Assembly (NCBI RefSeq): GCF_015752155.1
Contig: NZ_JADOVI010000001.1
Coordinates: 186,001 to 250,000, forward strand
Origin: Cryobacterium sp. MP_M3
Lineage (GTDB): Bacteria; Actinomycetota; Actinomycetes; Actinomycetales; Microbacteriaceae
Direction: 5' to 3'
Length of the DNA: 64,000 nucleotides
Under the pieces are notes generated by a model. The model saw only the letters and a list, made by a program, of their open reading frames with translations, did no database searches and was not told the DNA's origin. How positions within the stretch are numbered: position 1 is the first letter of the stretch; the number at the start of each line of letters is the position of its first letter. A program made the position numbers and the translations under genes. Shown one piece after another: positions 8,627 to 18,200 of the stretch.

Positions 8627-8655
8627 TTTACTCTCGTCCCGGAGTGACCTAGACT
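8627..8655 (+). promoter_or_regulatory. Probable sigma70-type promoter of tRNA-Trp-secE-nusG
   Basis: TTTACT at 8627-8632 and TAGACT at 8650-8655 are separated by exactly 17 bp. Transcription would begin near 8662, about 100 bp before the tRNA. Two T-runs between promoter and tRNA (around 8684-8700) are not preceded by a clear hairpin. Confidence 0.6.
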
Positions 8656-8762
8656 TGATCGAGGTAGTTGAATTCTGCCATGCTTTTTTGCGCCCTTTTT
8701 GGTGTGTCCGATGGACTCGTCTGAAAGCCGCGAAGTCGAATGGCGCTCAGGATTCTCTCCAT

Positions 8763-8835
8763 AGGGTGGTGGCTCAATTGGTAGAGCAGCGGTCTCCAAA
8801 ACCGCAGGTTGCAGGTTCGAGTCCTGTCCGCCCTG
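8763..8835 (+). tRNA. trpT: tRNA-Trp (anticodon CCA)
   Basis: A 73-nt cloverleaf. The acceptor stem AGGGTGG pairs with CCGCCCT (one G-U), the anticodon stem is GCGGT/ACCGC with loop CTCCAAA giving anticodon CCA, and the T-arm has GGTTCGAGTCC. The discriminator is G, and the 3' CCA is not encoded. Its place just before secE matches the gene order known from other actinobacteria. Confidence 0.97.
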
Positions 8836-8877
8836 CAAGTCGGTGGCATTCCGTCGGCCCATGAAAGGTGTGAACAG

Positions 8878-9153
8878 GTGGCCCGAAAAGTTGTCGACGA
8901 ACCCAGTGAGGAAATCGTCGCGAACGCGAGAATGGCGCGCGATTCCAAGCGCGGTCCCTTCGCTCGGATGTCCCTGTTCATCAAGCAGGTCATGGCGGAG
9001 CTCCGCAAGGTCGTCACGCCGACCCGAAAGGAACTCCTGAGCTACACGGGTGTCGTGCTGGTCTTCGTGGTGATCATGATGGCCCTGGTTTCCGCACTCG
9101 ACTGGGTGTTCGCGCTCGTCGTGACATACGTGTTCGGAACGCCAAGCGGCTGA
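8878..9153 (+). CDS. secE: Preprotein translocase subunit SecE
   Basis: 91 residues from the GTG at 8878, preceded by AAAGG at a 9-nt spacing. SecE clamps SecY in the plasma-membrane translocon. The short amphipathic helix (FIKQVMAELRKVVTPTRKELL) and one membrane segment (TGVVLVFVVIMMALVSALDW) are characteristic of the single-span form. It sits between tRNA-Trp and nusG, as in most actinobacteria. The frame can be extended to 8809, but that would start inside the tRNA. Confidence 0.95.
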   Translation: MARKVVDEPSEEIVANARMARDSKRGPFARMSLFIKQVMAELRKVVTPTRKELLSYTGVVLVFVVIMMALVSALDWVFALVVTYVFGTPSG

Positions 9154-9246
9154 ACGGATGCCGCCAGGCGGCTCCCGCAAGGATTCATGGCAACGCTGAA
9201 CGGGTCACGCTTTCGTGCCCAGGCAATAGATAAGGATTGAGATTTA

Positions 9247-10200
9247 GTGACTGAGACGAATCACGACGATGTCGACTGGGCCACCGCTGCCGAACAGTCC
9301 TCAGACGAAGACGAGGCGCAGGAGGGCAACACCCTCGCCGCCGAAGAAGATTCCGTAGAGGCCGCCGAGCAGGCAGCCGTGCACGTGTTCGACCCGAGCG
9401 TCGGCGTCGAAGACAACCTCGACGCCGCGCTTGACGCGCTCGCCGAATCGGTCGACCCCGAGGCCGACGCGCTCGTCGACGACGCCCTCGACATCGACTC
9501 CGCCGACGAAGCGGATGCGTCCGCCGAGGCCGTGCAGGACGAAGAGGCAACCGAGGCCGCCGCCGAGGAAGCCGTCGACGAGGACCCGTACGCCGAGTTC
9601 CGCAAGGAACTGCGCTTCCAGCCCGGCAAGTGGTTCGTCATCCACTCCTACGCCGGCTTCGAACGCCGAGTGAAGTCGAACATCGAGAACCGCAAGCAGT
9701 CGATGGCCATGGAAGATTTCATCTACCAGGTCGAGGTTCCGATGGAAGACGTCGTCGAGATCAAGAACGGCCAGCGCAAGATGGTCACTCGCGTCCGCAT
9801 CCCCGGCTACGTGCTGGTGCGGATGGACCTCAACGAAGACAGCTGGTCCGTGGTTCGTCACACCCCCGGCGTCACCGGCTTCGTCGGCAACGCCCACAAC
9901 CCGACCCCCCTCCGTTTCGAAGAGGCGTTCGGCATGCTGAAGAGCCTCGTCGAGATCCAGGAAGTCCCCACCGCGAAGTCCGGCGCAGGCCACGGCGGCA
10001 AGGTTCCGACCCGCGCCCTCCCGGCCGAGATCGACTACGAAATCGGCGAGACCATCACGATCAAGGAAGGCTCGTTCGCGGGCCTGCCCGGATCGATCAG
10101 CGAGATCAAGGCGGAGAGCGGCAAGCTCATCGTGCTGGTGTCCCTGTTCGAGCGCGAGACCCCGGTCGAGCTCAGCTTCGACCAGGTCACCAAGCTCTAA
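9247..10200 (+). CDS. nusG: Transcription termination/antitermination factor NusG
   Basis: 317 residues from a GTG preceded by AAGGA. NusG binds RNA polymerase, affects pausing and Rho action, and couples transcription to ribosomes. The NGN domain begins near residue 125 ([20 protein letters not shown]) and the KOW domain is near the end ([16 protein letters not shown]). The first 115 or so residues are an Asp/Glu/Ala-rich extension, unlike the roughly 180-residue E. coli protein; long acidic extensions are common in actinobacterial NusG. secE, nusG, rplK and rplA follow one another on this strand. Confidence 0.97.
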   Translation: MTETNHDDVDWATAAEQSSDEDEAQEGNTLAAEEDSVEAAEQAAVHVFDPSVGVEDNLDAALDALAESVDPEADALVDDALDIDSADEADASAEAVQDEEATEAAAEEAVDEDPYAEFRKELRFQPGKWFVIHSYAGFERRVKSNIENRKQSMAMEDFIYQVEVPMEDVVEIKNGQRKMVTRVRIPGYVLVRMDLNEDSWSVVRHTPGVTGFVGNAHNPTPLRFEEAFGMLKSLVEIQEVPTAKSGAGHGGKVPTRALPAEIDYEIGETITIKEGSFAGLPGSISEIKAESGKLIVLVSLFERETPVELSFDQVTKL

Positions 10201-10284
10201 AACGTTTCCAGTTCACCGGGGCCCGTCCGGGCCACCGGGAGAGCGGCCCTCGCGGCTGCTCGTCATCACAAAGAAGGAAGAACA

Positions 10285-10716
10285 ATGGCACCGAAGAAGA
10301 AGGTAACTGGTCTGATCAAGCTTCAGATCAAGGCCGGCGCCGCCAACCCCGCACCGCCCATCGGGCCGGCGCTTGGTCAGCACGGCGTCAACATCATGGA
10401 ATTCTGCAAGGCCTACAACGCCCAGACGGAATCCCAGCGCGGCAACGTCATCCCGGTGGAGATCACCGTCTACGACGACCGTTCATTCACTTTCATCCTG
10501 AAGACCCCGCCCGCGGCGGAGCTCATCAAGAAGGCTGCCGGCGTCGCCAAGGGCAGTGGCACCCCGCACACCGTCAAGGTTGCGAAGCTCACCAAGGCAC
10601 AGGTTCGCGAGATCGCCGAAGCCAAGATGGTCGACCTCAACGCGAACGACCTCGACGCTGCGTCGAAGATCATCGCCGGCACGGCCCGCTCCATGGGCAT
10701 CACGGTCGAGGCCTAA
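10285..10716 (+). CDS. rplK: 50S ribosomal protein L11
   Basis: 143 residues, standard length. L11 forms the base of the ribosomal stalk with 23S rRNA, and is needed for elongation-factor GTPase function and the stringent response. The N-terminal [20 protein letters not shown] and the C-terminal rRNA-binding domain are canonical. A good ribosome-binding site (AAGAAGGAAG) precedes the ATG, and rplA follows 92 bp later. Confidence 0.98.
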   Translation: MAPKKKVTGLIKLQIKAGAANPAPPIGPALGQHGVNIMEFCKAYNAQTESQRGNVIPVEITVYDDRSFTFILKTPPAAELIKKAAGVAKGSGTPHTVKVAKLTKAQVREIAEAKMVDLNANDLDAASKIIAGTARSMGITVEA

Positions 10717-10808
10717 GCCTCAACCTCCGGCATCCCGCCACCCAGCAGTACGTGGAAGAGCCAGCCAGGCTCGCACCACACTCTCAAATTTTTGTACAGG
10801 AGATTCAA

Positions 10809-11498
10809 ATGGCACAGAAGTCAAAGGCCTACCGGGCCGCGGCCGAAAAGATCGAAGCCGACAAGTTCTACACCCCCGTCGAGGCCGTCACGCTGGCCCG
10901 CGAGACCGGTTCGGCGAACTTCAACTCGACCGTTGAGGTTGCCCTCAAGCTCGGCGTCGACCCGCGCAAGGCGGACCAGATGGTGCGTGGAACCGTTATT
11001 CTTCCTCACGGAACCGGTCGCACCGCCCGCGTCATCGTCTTCGCAACCGGCCCGGCAGCCGACGCTGCCATCGCAGCCGGCGCCGACGAGGTCGGTGGCG
11101 ACGAGCTGATCGAGAAGGTGGCCGCCGGCTACACCTCGTTCGACTCCGCCGTCTCCACCCCGGAGCTCATGGGCAAGGTCGGCCGTCTCGGAAAGGTTCT
11201 CGGCCCGCGTGGCCTCATGCCGAACCCGAAGACCGGCACCGTGACGCCCGACGTCGCGAAGGCCGTGTCCGACATCAAGGGCGGAAAGATCGAATTCCGC
11301 GTCGACAAGCACGCCAACGTGCAGTTCGTCGTGGGCAAGGCATCCTTCACCGCCGAGCAGCTGAACGAGAACATCGCCGCAGCGCTCGAGGAGATCGTGC
11401 GCCTCAAGCCCAGCTCCTCCAAGGGCCGCTACATCATGAAGGGCGCCGTGTCGACCACGTTCGGCCCCGGCATCCCGCTCGATGTGAACAGCATCTAA
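10809..11498 (+). CDS. rplA: 50S ribosomal protein L1
   Basis: 229 residues, standard length. L1 forms the mobile L1 stalk at the E site and, in many bacteria, represses its own operon. The signature [19 protein letters not shown] is present near residues 120-138. The start ATG at 10809 has AGGAG upstream (10799-10803). A strong hairpin follows the stop. Confidence 0.98.
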   Translation: MAQKSKAYRAAAEKIEADKFYTPVEAVTLARETGSANFNSTVEVALKLGVDPRKADQMVRGTVILPHGTGRTARVIVFATGPAADAAIAAGADEVGGDELIEKVAAGYTSFDSAVSTPELMGKVGRLGKVLGPRGLMPNPKTGTVTPDVAKAVSDIKGGKIEFRVDKHANVQFVVGKASFTAEQLNENIAAALEEIVRLKPSSSKGRYIMKGAVSTTFGPGIPLDVNSI

Positions 11499-11512
11499 GC
11501 ACGCGCACCATC

Positions 11513-11549
11513 ACGAAGGGCCCGTCGCGAGACGGGCCCTTCGTTCGTT
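11513..11549 (+). terminator. Terminator of the secE-nusG-rplK-rplA operon
   Basis: A perfect 14-bp stem (11513-11526 with 11531-11544), a GCGA tetraloop and a short T-containing tail. It begins 14 bp after the rplA stop. The permease gene on the other strand ends at 11589, so it may serve both directions. Confidence 0.85.
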
Positions 11550-11588
11550 AAGCCGGGTTCGGCCGGACGGTGTCCGGCCGAACGGCGC

Positions 11589-13115
11589 TCAGTCGGTGAC
11601 GGATGTCGCCCGCGCGTTGTCAGGGTGCGCCCGCAGCATCGCGGCCACCGCGATCGCGTCACCCTCCGGCTGGTGCGAGGCGCTGTGCGGCTTGGCGATG
11701 AACAGGTAGAGCAGCCCGCTGCCCATCACGACGGCAAGCCCGATCAGCACGATCCAGTCGTCGAGGAACACCCCGGTCGCGCCCGGCCTGGCCAGCAGCA
11801 CCATCGCGAAGATCCCGTAGGCGAGGGCGACCACGTTGATGACGAAACCGAACCGGCCCAGGTTGAACGGCCCGGCCGGACGCCAGCCCTTGATCCGCTG
11901 CCGGAGCGCGGCGAGCACCACGGCCTGGAACGCCACGTAGATGCCGATCACCGCGAAGGCCGTGATCCGGGCCAGCAGCGTGCTGCCTCCCACGTAGATG
12001 AGCAGGCACAGCAGGAGGGGGATCGTGCAGGCGACGATCAGGGCGTTCACCGGTACCGCAGTGCGGGGGGACACCCGGGAGAGCCAGGCGTGGCCGGGGA
12101 TCATCCCGTCCCGCGCGAACGAGAACAGGAGCCGGCTGGCTGCGGCCTGCAGGCTCAGCACACAGGACAGGAACGCGGTGAGCGCGACCACGAGGAAGAT
12201 CTTCGCACCGACGGTTCCGAGCGAAGCGTCGAGGATCGCGGGGATCGGGTCGATGTCCTTCCCGGTGACGATGGCCTGGAGGTCGGGGGCGGCCAGCACG
12301 TAACCGCCGAAGGAGAACAGGGCCGAGACCCCGCCGACGAGGATGGTCAGGATCATCGCCCGGGGGATGCCCCTGGCCGGGTTCTCGACCTCCTCCGCCA
12401 CGTCCCCGCAGGCCTCGAAACCGTAGAACAGGAACAGCCCGGCGAGGGCCGCGCCGAGGAACGCGGCGACGTAGCTGCCGTTGCCCTGCACGCCCATGGT
12501 GTCGAAGAAGACGCTGAACTCTTGCTTGCGCTGGAAGATCAAGAGATAGAGGCCGAGCCCGACGACGCCGACGAGTTCGGCGGCGAGGCCGATCCGGGCG
12601 ACCCGGCCGAGTGTCTTCGTGCCGGAGAAGTTCAGGCCGAACGCGACCACGAGGAAGAGCACCGACAGGCCCAGGGTCACCTCATTGGTCACCGGGGCGT
12701 TGATAAGGCTGGCCAGGAAGCCCGTGCCGAACTCGGCGACCGCGGTGATGGTCACGATCATCGCCCAGACGTAGACCCAGGCCGCCATCCAGGCGTAACG
12801 CTTGCCCCAGAGCCTGCGCGTCCACGGGTAGATCCCGCCCGCGATCGGATACTGCGACACGACCTCGCCGAAGACGAGCGCGACCAGCAGCTGGCCGGTG
12901 CCGACGATGATCAGCCAGAAGATCGAGGGCGGCCCGCCCGTGCTGAGGGCGAGCGCGAACAGCGAGTACACGCCGACGAGCGGGGAGAGGTAGGTGAAGC
13001 CGAGGGCGAAGTTCGCCCAGAGGCCCATGGAGCGGTGGAAGGAGTTCTCGTAGCCGAGGGCCTTGAGGTGCTCGCTGTCGCCGAGCCCCTTCTGCGGGGA
13101 CGGGTTGTCGTTCAT
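11589..13115 (-). CDS. APC-superfamily amino-acid/polyamine permease
   Basis: 508 residues from the ATG at 13115 (MNDNPSPQKGLGDSEHLKALG), which has GGAAAGG upstream. There are about twelve hydrophobic spans. YPIAGGIYPWTRRLWG and FEACGDVAEEVENPARGIPRA are typical of the amino-acid/choline/GABA branch of the APC superfamily. It should be a secondary transporter in the plasma membrane. Its neighbourhood (aminobutyraldehyde-type dehydrogenase, cache protein, FadR-type regulator, all on this strand) suggests uptake of GABA, putrescine or a related amine; this is inference. Confidence 0.9.
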   Translation of the reverse strand: MNDNPSPQKGLGDSEHLKALGYENSFHRSMGLWANFALGFTYLSPLVGVYSLFALALSTGGPPSIFWLIIVGTGQLLVALVFGEVVSQYPIAGGIYPWTRRLWGKRYAWMAAWVYVWAMIVTITAVAEFGTGFLASLINAPVTNEVTLGLSVLFLVVAFGLNFSGTKTLGRVARIGLAAELVGVVGLGLYLLIFQRKQEFSVFFDTMGVQGNGSYVAAFLGAALAGLFLFYGFEACGDVAEEVENPARGIPRAMILTILVGGVSALFSFGGYVLAAPDLQAIVTGKDIDPIPAILDASLGTVGAKIFLVVALTAFLSCVLSLQAAASRLLFSFARDGMIPGHAWLSRVSPRTAVPVNALIVACTIPLLLCLLIYVGGSTLLARITAFAVIGIYVAFQAVVLAALRQRIKGWRPAGPFNLGRFGFVINVVALAYGIFAMVLLARPGATGVFLDDWIVLIGLAVVMGSGLLYLFIAKPHSASHQPEGDAIAVAAMLRAHPDNARATSVTD

Positions 13116-13263
13116 GATGACCTTTCCGATCAAGCCGGAGGGACGGGCAGCCACCCACCTGGCCGCGACACCTCATTGTGTGTGCTCAACATACTGGACC
13201 GGCAACGCCAAAAGGTATAGAACCGAATGATTCATTCTCCGGCGTGTTGCGGCGCGTAGCGGG

Positions 13264-13641
13264 CTAGGGGTCGTGGCGCGGCTCGTGGCTGACCAGCCCG
13301 ACCGTGTTGCCCTCGCTGTCGCGGATGAACGCCATCCACTCGTCGGTGCCGGCCGGACCGAGTGAGTCGTCGGTGTGGCTGAAGATGATGTGCGGCAGGT
13401 CGACGATCTCCACCTGCAACCCGCGGAGCCGTTCGACCGTCGCCGCGACGTCGTCGACCTGCAGGTAGACGAGGGCGGGCGGCGCCGCCCGCTCGAGCAG
13501 CAGGCGGGACCGGCCCACGTTGAAGAAGAGCAGGCCGGGGGGATCGAACCGGGCGGCCGGCGGGCCCCCGAGCAGCAGCTCGTAGAAGGCGGCCGCCCGG
13601 TCGAGATCGTCGGCGTGCTGGGCAACCTGCAGGATCTCCAT
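13264..13641 (-). CDS. VOC-superfamily (glyoxalase/bleomycin-resistance) protein
   Basis: 125 residues from the ATG at 13641, chosen because GGAGG lies 5 nt upstream (ATG at 13662 is the alternative). It has the paired beta-alpha-beta-beta-beta modules of the vicinal-oxygen-chelate fold: DDLDRAAAFYELLLGGPP at the start, and AFIRDSEGNTVGLVSHEP at the end with the usual metal-site Glu. Whether it is an isomerase, dioxygenase or binding protein cannot be told. It sits inside the amine-catabolism gene group. Confidence 0.8.
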   Translation of the reverse strand: MEILQVAQHADDLDRAAAFYELLLGGPPAARFDPPGLLFFNVGRSRLLLERAAPPALVYLQVDDVAATVERLRGLQVEIVDLPHIIFSHTDDSLGPAGTDEWMAFIRDSEGNTVGLVSHEPRHDP

Positions 13642-13715
13642 GGTGTCCTCCACCACGATCATCCGTTGACCGGGCCGCCCTGTCCACCCCCGGGCCGACG
13701 GGGGCAGGCAGGTGG

Positions 13716-15149
13716 TCAGCCGATGTAGCTCATCACGTGCTTGATCCGGGTGTAGTCCTCGAGGCCGTACATCGAGAGGTCCTTGCCGTAGCCGGAGTGC
13801 TTGAACCCGCCATGCGGCATTTCGGCGACGAGCGGGATATGCGTATTGATCCAGACGCAGCCGAAGGAGAGCCGCTTGGCCATCCGCATCGCGGTCGCGT
13901 GATCCTTCGTCCAGACCGACGAGGCCAAGCCGTACTGCACATCGTTCGCCCAGGCGAGCGCCTCCCCCTCGTCGGTGAACTTCTGCGCCGTGATCACCGG
14001 GCCGAAGAACTCCTCCTGCACGGCCTCATCGCTCTGGCGCAGGTTGGCGACGATCGTCGCCTCGTGGAAGTAGCCCACGCTGCCCTGGCGGTGTCCACCG
14101 AGGACGATCTCGGCGTGGTCGGGCAGCCGGTCGATCACGCCCTCGATCCGGGCGAGATGGTCGGCGCTGGAGAGGGCGCCGAAGAGGATGCCCTCCTCGC
14201 GCGGCCCGCCGGTGCGGGCGTTCTTCCTGGCGTGCGCGGCCAGGGCGGCGACGAACTCGTCGTGGATGCCCTCCTGGACGAGCAACCGGGTGGCGGCGGT
14301 GCAGTCCTGGCCGCCGTTGTAGAACGCGGCAGCGGTGATTCCCTCGACGGCGGCCTGGATGTCGGCGTCGTTGAACACGATCACCGGGGCCTTGCCGCCG
14401 AGCTCGAGGTGCACGCGTTTGAGGTCGAGGGCCGCGGTGCCGGCGACCTCCATGCCGGCGCGCACCGAACCGGTGATCGAGACCATCTGCGGCGTGCGGT
14501 CGGTGACCAGGGCGCGGCCGGTCTCACGGTTGCCGGCGACGACGTTGAAGGCACCGGCGGGCAGGAACTCGGCGGCGATCTCGGCCAGCAGCAGCGTGGA
14601 CACGGGCGTCGAGTCGGAGGGCTTGAGCACGACGGTGTTGCCGGCCGCGAGGGCAGGGGCGATCTTCCAGATCGCCATCATCATCGGGTAGTTCCACGGG
14701 GTGACCTGGCCGATCACGCCGATCGGCTCGCGCCGCACCATCGAGGTGTGGTCCTTGAGGTACTCCCCGGCCGACTTGCCTTCGAGCACGCGGGCGGCCC
14801 CGGCGAAGAACCGCACCTGGTCGATCATCACCTCGACCTCGTCGCCGACGATTCCGGCGCGCGGCTTGCCGGTGTTCTCGCTCTCCACGTCGGCGATCTC
14901 TTCGGCGCGGGCCTCGAGGGCGTCGGCGAACCGCAGCAGTGCCCGCTGGCGTTCGCCCGGGGTCGTCTCGCCCCAGGTCTCGAAGGCTGTGGCGGCCGCG
15001 CCGTAGGCGGCCGCGACATCCGCCTCGGTGGAAACGGGCGTCTGCGCGTAGACCTCCTCGGTGGCCGGGTTGATGATGTCGAGCCGGTCGGTGGCGGCGG
15101 AGTCGACGTAGCCTCCATTGACGAAGTTGCGGAGTTCGCGGATGGGCAT
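13716..15149 (-). CDS. Aldehyde dehydrogenase, gamma-aminobutyraldehyde/betaine-aldehyde type
   Basis: 477 residues. It is an NAD(P)-dependent aldehyde dehydrogenase with general base E249 (VHLELGGKAP), nucleophile C283 (NGGQDCTAATR), the oxyanion/cofactor motif TPWNYPMMMAIWK, and the terminal HGGFKHSGYGKDLSMYGLEDYT. GQDCTA and SGYGKDLS are the pattern seen in 4-aminobutyraldehyde dehydrogenases (PatD/Prr). That fits oxidation of 4-aminobutanal to GABA in putrescine breakdown, though betaine aldehyde is also possible. It is followed by the VOC and permease genes on the same strand. Confidence 0.9.
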   Translation of the reverse strand: MPIRELRNFVNGGYVDSAATDRLDIINPATEEVYAQTPVSTEADVAAAYGAAATAFETWGETTPGERQRALLRFADALEARAEEIADVESENTGKPRAGIVGDEVEVMIDQVRFFAGAARVLEGKSAGEYLKDHTSMVRREPIGVIGQVTPWNYPMMMAIWKIAPALAAGNTVVLKPSDSTPVSTLLLAEIAAEFLPAGAFNVVAGNRETGRALVTDRTPQMVSITGSVRAGMEVAGTAALDLKRVHLELGGKAPVIVFNDADIQAAVEGITAAAFYNGGQDCTAATRLLVQEGIHDEFVAALAAHARKNARTGGPREEGILFGALSSADHLARIEGVIDRLPDHAEIVLGGHRQGSVGYFHEATIVANLRQSDEAVQEEFFGPVITAQKFTDEGEALAWANDVQYGLASSVWTKDHATAMRMAKRLSFGCVWINTHIPLVAEMPHGGFKHSGYGKDLSMYGLEDYTRIKHVMSYIG

Positions 15150-15252
15150 GGCCGGCCTTTCGGGAGTGCGGTGAGCCCGGCAGTGCTGCCTCGCCCGGGA
15201 GCCGGTGGCTCGCCGTGGACGACGTTACCCTAAATCATCTGGAATGCAATGT

Positions 15253-16092
15253 TTAAATTGCGGGAGTGGCGACGGGGGTGACGATGGGGGTGGCAACGCG
15301 GGTCGCGAGGAGGAACGGGGTGCCCGGGCAGGGGAGCAGGGCGAAGCCGTCGGCCGGATGCCGCCGGTTCGGCAGGATGTCGCCGGCCGGGAGCGTCGGC
15401 TCGGTCGAGATCACGACGCGGCCCGACTGGTTCACGAGCACGACCGGCCCCGGCAGGGCGAGGAAGTGCGGCAGCAGCACCTGTTCCAGGCGCTTCACGT
15501 AGACGTCGGCGCCGACGACCCCGATCATCCGCTCGCCCAGCCGCACCGGCATGGTGAGGGTGATGATGTAGTCGCAGGTGCAGAGCTGGTCGACGTAGGG
15601 GCCTGTCACGTGGGTCCGGTTCGTGGCCTCCGGCACCGCGTACCACTCGAGTTCGCGGAAGTCGCGGAGGTACTCGGTGTGCACCCGGGTGGCCAGGTCG
15701 AGCCGGCTGGCGCCGCTCGTGTTGCCCAGCAGCGGATTCGAGGCGAGCGGGCCGAGCCACCAGGCGAAGTGCGCGTCGCGGCCGTTGACGTACTGCGGGG
15801 CGGCGATGAAGCCAGCGCCGATCAGGAGCGATTCGGTGGCCGGCGGGGCGTCGGTGGCGGGGGAGTCCGCGGAGGCGATCAGCGCGGGCACCACGAGCGA
15901 CTCGACGAGGATGTCGAGGTCGGCCCGGTCGGGAACGGCGGCGGCAATGCGCTCACGCCAGTCGTCCAGGGTACGGAACACCCGCGCGAAGATCTCGCCG
16001 ACCTCGATCGCACAGTCCTCCGCGGTGGCCGGCCCGGCCGGGTGAGCCGTGGGCCTGACGGTCTCAGGCGTCGTCGACGATGACGTCGTCAA
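15253..16092 (-). CDS. Cache (PDC-type) sensory domain protein without output domain
   Basis: 279 residues. The central part resembles a PDC/cache ligand-binding domain: WWLGPLASNPLLGNTSGASR, then EWYAVPEATNRTHVTGPYVD and a second-module MIGVVGADVYVKRLEQVLLP. Unlike standard cache sensors it has no signal peptide, no membrane span, and no kinase, chemotaxis or GGDEF module. Its start overlaps the FadR-type regulator gene by 29 bp, so the two are probably made together. I infer that it senses a small amine or organic acid in the cytoplasm for that regulator; this is unproven. Confidence 0.7.
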   Translation of the reverse strand: MTTSSSTTPETVRPTAHPAGPATAEDCAIEVGEIFARVFRTLDDWRERIAAAVPDRADLDILVESLVVPALIASADSPATDAPPATESLLIGAGFIAAPQYVNGRDAHFAWWLGPLASNPLLGNTSGASRLDLATRVHTEYLRDFRELEWYAVPEATNRTHVTGPYVDQLCTCDYIITLTMPVRLGERMIGVVGADVYVKRLEQVLLPHFLALPGPVVLVNQSGRVVISTEPTLPAGDILPNRRHPADGFALLPCPGTPFLLATRVATPIVTPVATPAI

Positions 16093-16840
16093 GGTGTCCT
16101 CCTCGCTCGATCCGGGCCTTCATGGTCAGCAGCCACTCACCGAGCAGCCGCACCTGGTCGGCGACGAGGGTGCGGGCGGCCTGGCCGTCGCCGTCGGTGA
16201 TGGCCAGGGCGATCCGGCCGTTCAGCCCGGTGACCCGGGCGCGGGTGTCAGGGTCACCGAGGCCGAGCAGGAGCAGCGGGCCGAATTCGGCCTGGAGGCG
16301 GATCTGCTCGCGGACGAGTCGCGCCGACTGGCTGAGCACGGCGAGTTCGAGGTAGAACCCGCCGGCGTTGGTACGGGCGCCCGCGGTGGTCGAGAAGTCG
16401 GCGTGGAGCAGCCAGGCGTGCAGGCGTTCGGCGTCGGCGGCGGAGGCGCGGAGGGCGGCTCGTTCGGCGCAGCCTTCCGCGATCGTCGAGAAGTACACGG
16501 CGAGGTCCGAGAGCTCGACCTGGGCGAGGCCGCGCAGCCGGGCCTGCAGCAGCGTGCCGTGCGGGGCATCCGCCTTGATCACGAAGCTGCCGCCGCCGCG
16601 CCCGCGCCGCGTCTCGACCAGGCCGGCGTCGCGCAGGATGACCAGGCCTTCGCGCACAGTGATCAGGGCGACGCCGAAGCGGCGGGCCAGCTCCTGCTCG
16701 CTCGGGAGGCGCTCGCCCGGGGTGAGCACGCCGAGGATGATGGCGTCGGTGAGGCGGCGCGCAACCTGCTCGGCGCGGCCGGCTTCGATGAGCTGCGCGA
16801 AGATCGCTTCCCGGGCGCCGGGTCGCAGCTGAGCCTTCAT
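16064..16840 (-). CDS. FadR-family (GntR superfamily) transcriptional regulator
   Basis: 258 residues. An N-terminal winged helix-turn-helix (about 20-90: QVARRLTDAIILGVLTPGER, LPSEQELARRFGVALITVRE) is followed by an all-helical FCD-like effector domain. It heads the minus-strand group containing the cache protein, aldehyde dehydrogenase, VOC protein and permease, and probably represses that group until an inducer binds. It is divergent from the CoA-transferase gene, sharing a 124-bp gap, so it could also affect that promoter. Confidence 0.88.
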   Translation of the reverse strand: MKAQLRPGAREAIFAQLIEAGRAEQVARRLTDAIILGVLTPGERLPSEQELARRFGVALITVREGLVILRDAGLVETRRGRGGGSFVIKADAPHGTLLQARLRGLAQVELSDLAVYFSTIAEGCAERAALRASAADAERLHAWLLHADFSTTAGARTNAGGFYLELAVLSQSARLVREQIRLQAEFGPLLLLGLGDPDTRARVTGLNGRIALAITDGDGQAARTLVADQVRLLGEWLLTMKARIERGGHLDDVIVDDA

Positions 16841-16964
16841 AGGCCCAATCTAGCCGACGCCCTGCCGGGTGGCGGGACCTTAATCATGCGACATAGGATG
16901 ACATCAAGTGCGACCATTGCCGGTGCCCGGTGATCCGTCGTGAAACCGGGACCGAGGTGGGCGA

Positions 16965-18152
16965 TTGCTGCAGGAGACGGCCGGGCGGAACCGCCCGTTG
17001 GCCGGGGTACGGGTCGCCGATTTCTCCCGCGTGCTCGCCGGCCCGTACGCCACGATGATGCTCGCGGATTTCGGCGCGGACGTGATCAAGATCGAGAGCC
17101 CGCAGGGCGACGACACCCGCCAGTGGCTCCCGCCCGTCGACGCGCAGGGGGAGTCCACCTACTTCGGCGCGGTGAACCGCAACAAGCGCTCGGTCGTCTG
17201 CGACCTGGCCACCCCGGCGGGCCTCGCGACCGCCCGGCACCTGGCCGAGACGGCGGACGTCGTCGTCGAGAACTTCCGGCCCGGGGTGCTCGACCGGTTC
17301 GGGCTGGGCTTCGACGCCGTGGCCACGGCCAACCCGGGGGTCGTCTACTGCTCGATCACCGGCTTCGGCGGTGGCGCCGGCGCCCGGCTGCCCGGCTACG
17401 ACCTGCTGGTGCAGGCGGTCGGCGGCCTGATGAGCGTGACCGGCGACCCCGACGGTGACCCGAGCAAGGTCGGTGTGGCCCTGGTCGACGTGCTCGCCGG
17501 GCTGAACGCCCTCAGCGGCATCCTGCTCGCCCTCCGCGCCCGTGATGCCTCCCGCTCCGCCGGCGGTGCCGCGTCCGGCGAACGGGTCGAGGTCGACCTG
17601 ATGGGCACCCTGCTCTCCGCGCTCACCAACCAGGCCGCGGGCACCCTGGCCACCGGCCGGTCGCCGGCCCGGCTCGGCAACGCGCACCCGAGCATCGCGC
17701 CCTACGAACTCTTCGCCGGGCAGGACCGGCCGCTCGTGATCGCCGTGGGCAACGACCGCCAGTTCCGCACCCTCGTGCGGCTGCTCGGGGCTCCGGAGGT
17801 GGCCGCCGACCCCCGTTTCGAGGGCAACACGGCCCGTGTGCAGCACCGCGCCGAGCTCAAGACGCTGCTCGAACGGCTGCTGAGCGCGCGGCCGGCCGCC
17901 GAGTGGGTTGCCACCTTGACGGATGCCGGGGTGCCGGCCGGCCTGGTCAACACGGTCGACGAGGCGTTCGCCTTCGCCACCGCGCTGGGGCTCGCCCCGG
18001 TGGTCGAGGTGTCCGGCAGCCGGCAGGTCGCCAACCCCATCCACCTCGCCGGCCGGCCGCCCGGCTACCTCCTGCCGCCGCCGAGGCTCGGCGAACACGA
18101 CGGCGCCGACTGGCTCCGCCCGGACCCCGCTTCACCGGGTCCGCCCCGCTGA
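16965..18152 (+). CDS. Class III CoA-transferase (CaiB/BaiF), probable glutarate CoA-transferase
   Basis: 395 residues from a TTG with GAGGTGG upstream. CaiB/BaiF enzymes move CoA between acyl-CoA and a carboxylic acid through an aspartyl-CoA adduct. Family motifs VADFSRVLAGPYATMMLADF (about residues 17-36), IKIESPQGDDTR, NRNKRSVVCDL and PGYDLLVQAVGGLM are clear. The next gene encodes a glutaryl-CoA dehydrogenase, so succinyl-CoA:glutarate CoA transfer is the likely job, inferred from context. The start codon is the least certain part. Confidence 0.88.
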   Translation: MLQETAGRNRPLAGVRVADFSRVLAGPYATMMLADFGADVIKIESPQGDDTRQWLPPVDAQGESTYFGAVNRNKRSVVCDLATPAGLATARHLAETADVVVENFRPGVLDRFGLGFDAVATANPGVVYCSITGFGGGAGARLPGYDLLVQAVGGLMSVTGDPDGDPSKVGVALVDVLAGLNALSGILLALRARDASRSAGGAASGERVEVDLMGTLLSALTNQAAGTLATGRSPARLGNAHPSIAPYELFAGQDRPLVIAVGNDRQFRTLVRLLGAPEVAADPRFEGNTARVQHRAELKTLLERLLSARPAAEWVATLTDAGVPAGLVNTVDEAFAFATALGLAPVVEVSGSRQVANPIHLAGRPPGYLLPPPRLGEHDGADWLRPDPASPGPPR

Positions 18153-18200
18153 CCCCCATTCCGTTGACCCCTGTTTCGTTGACCTGACCAAAGGACACTC

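Noticed and set aside
8680..8705. T-runs before tRNA-Trp as a terminator
   Set aside because: No stem of useful length precedes either run; the region lies just downstream of a good promoter.
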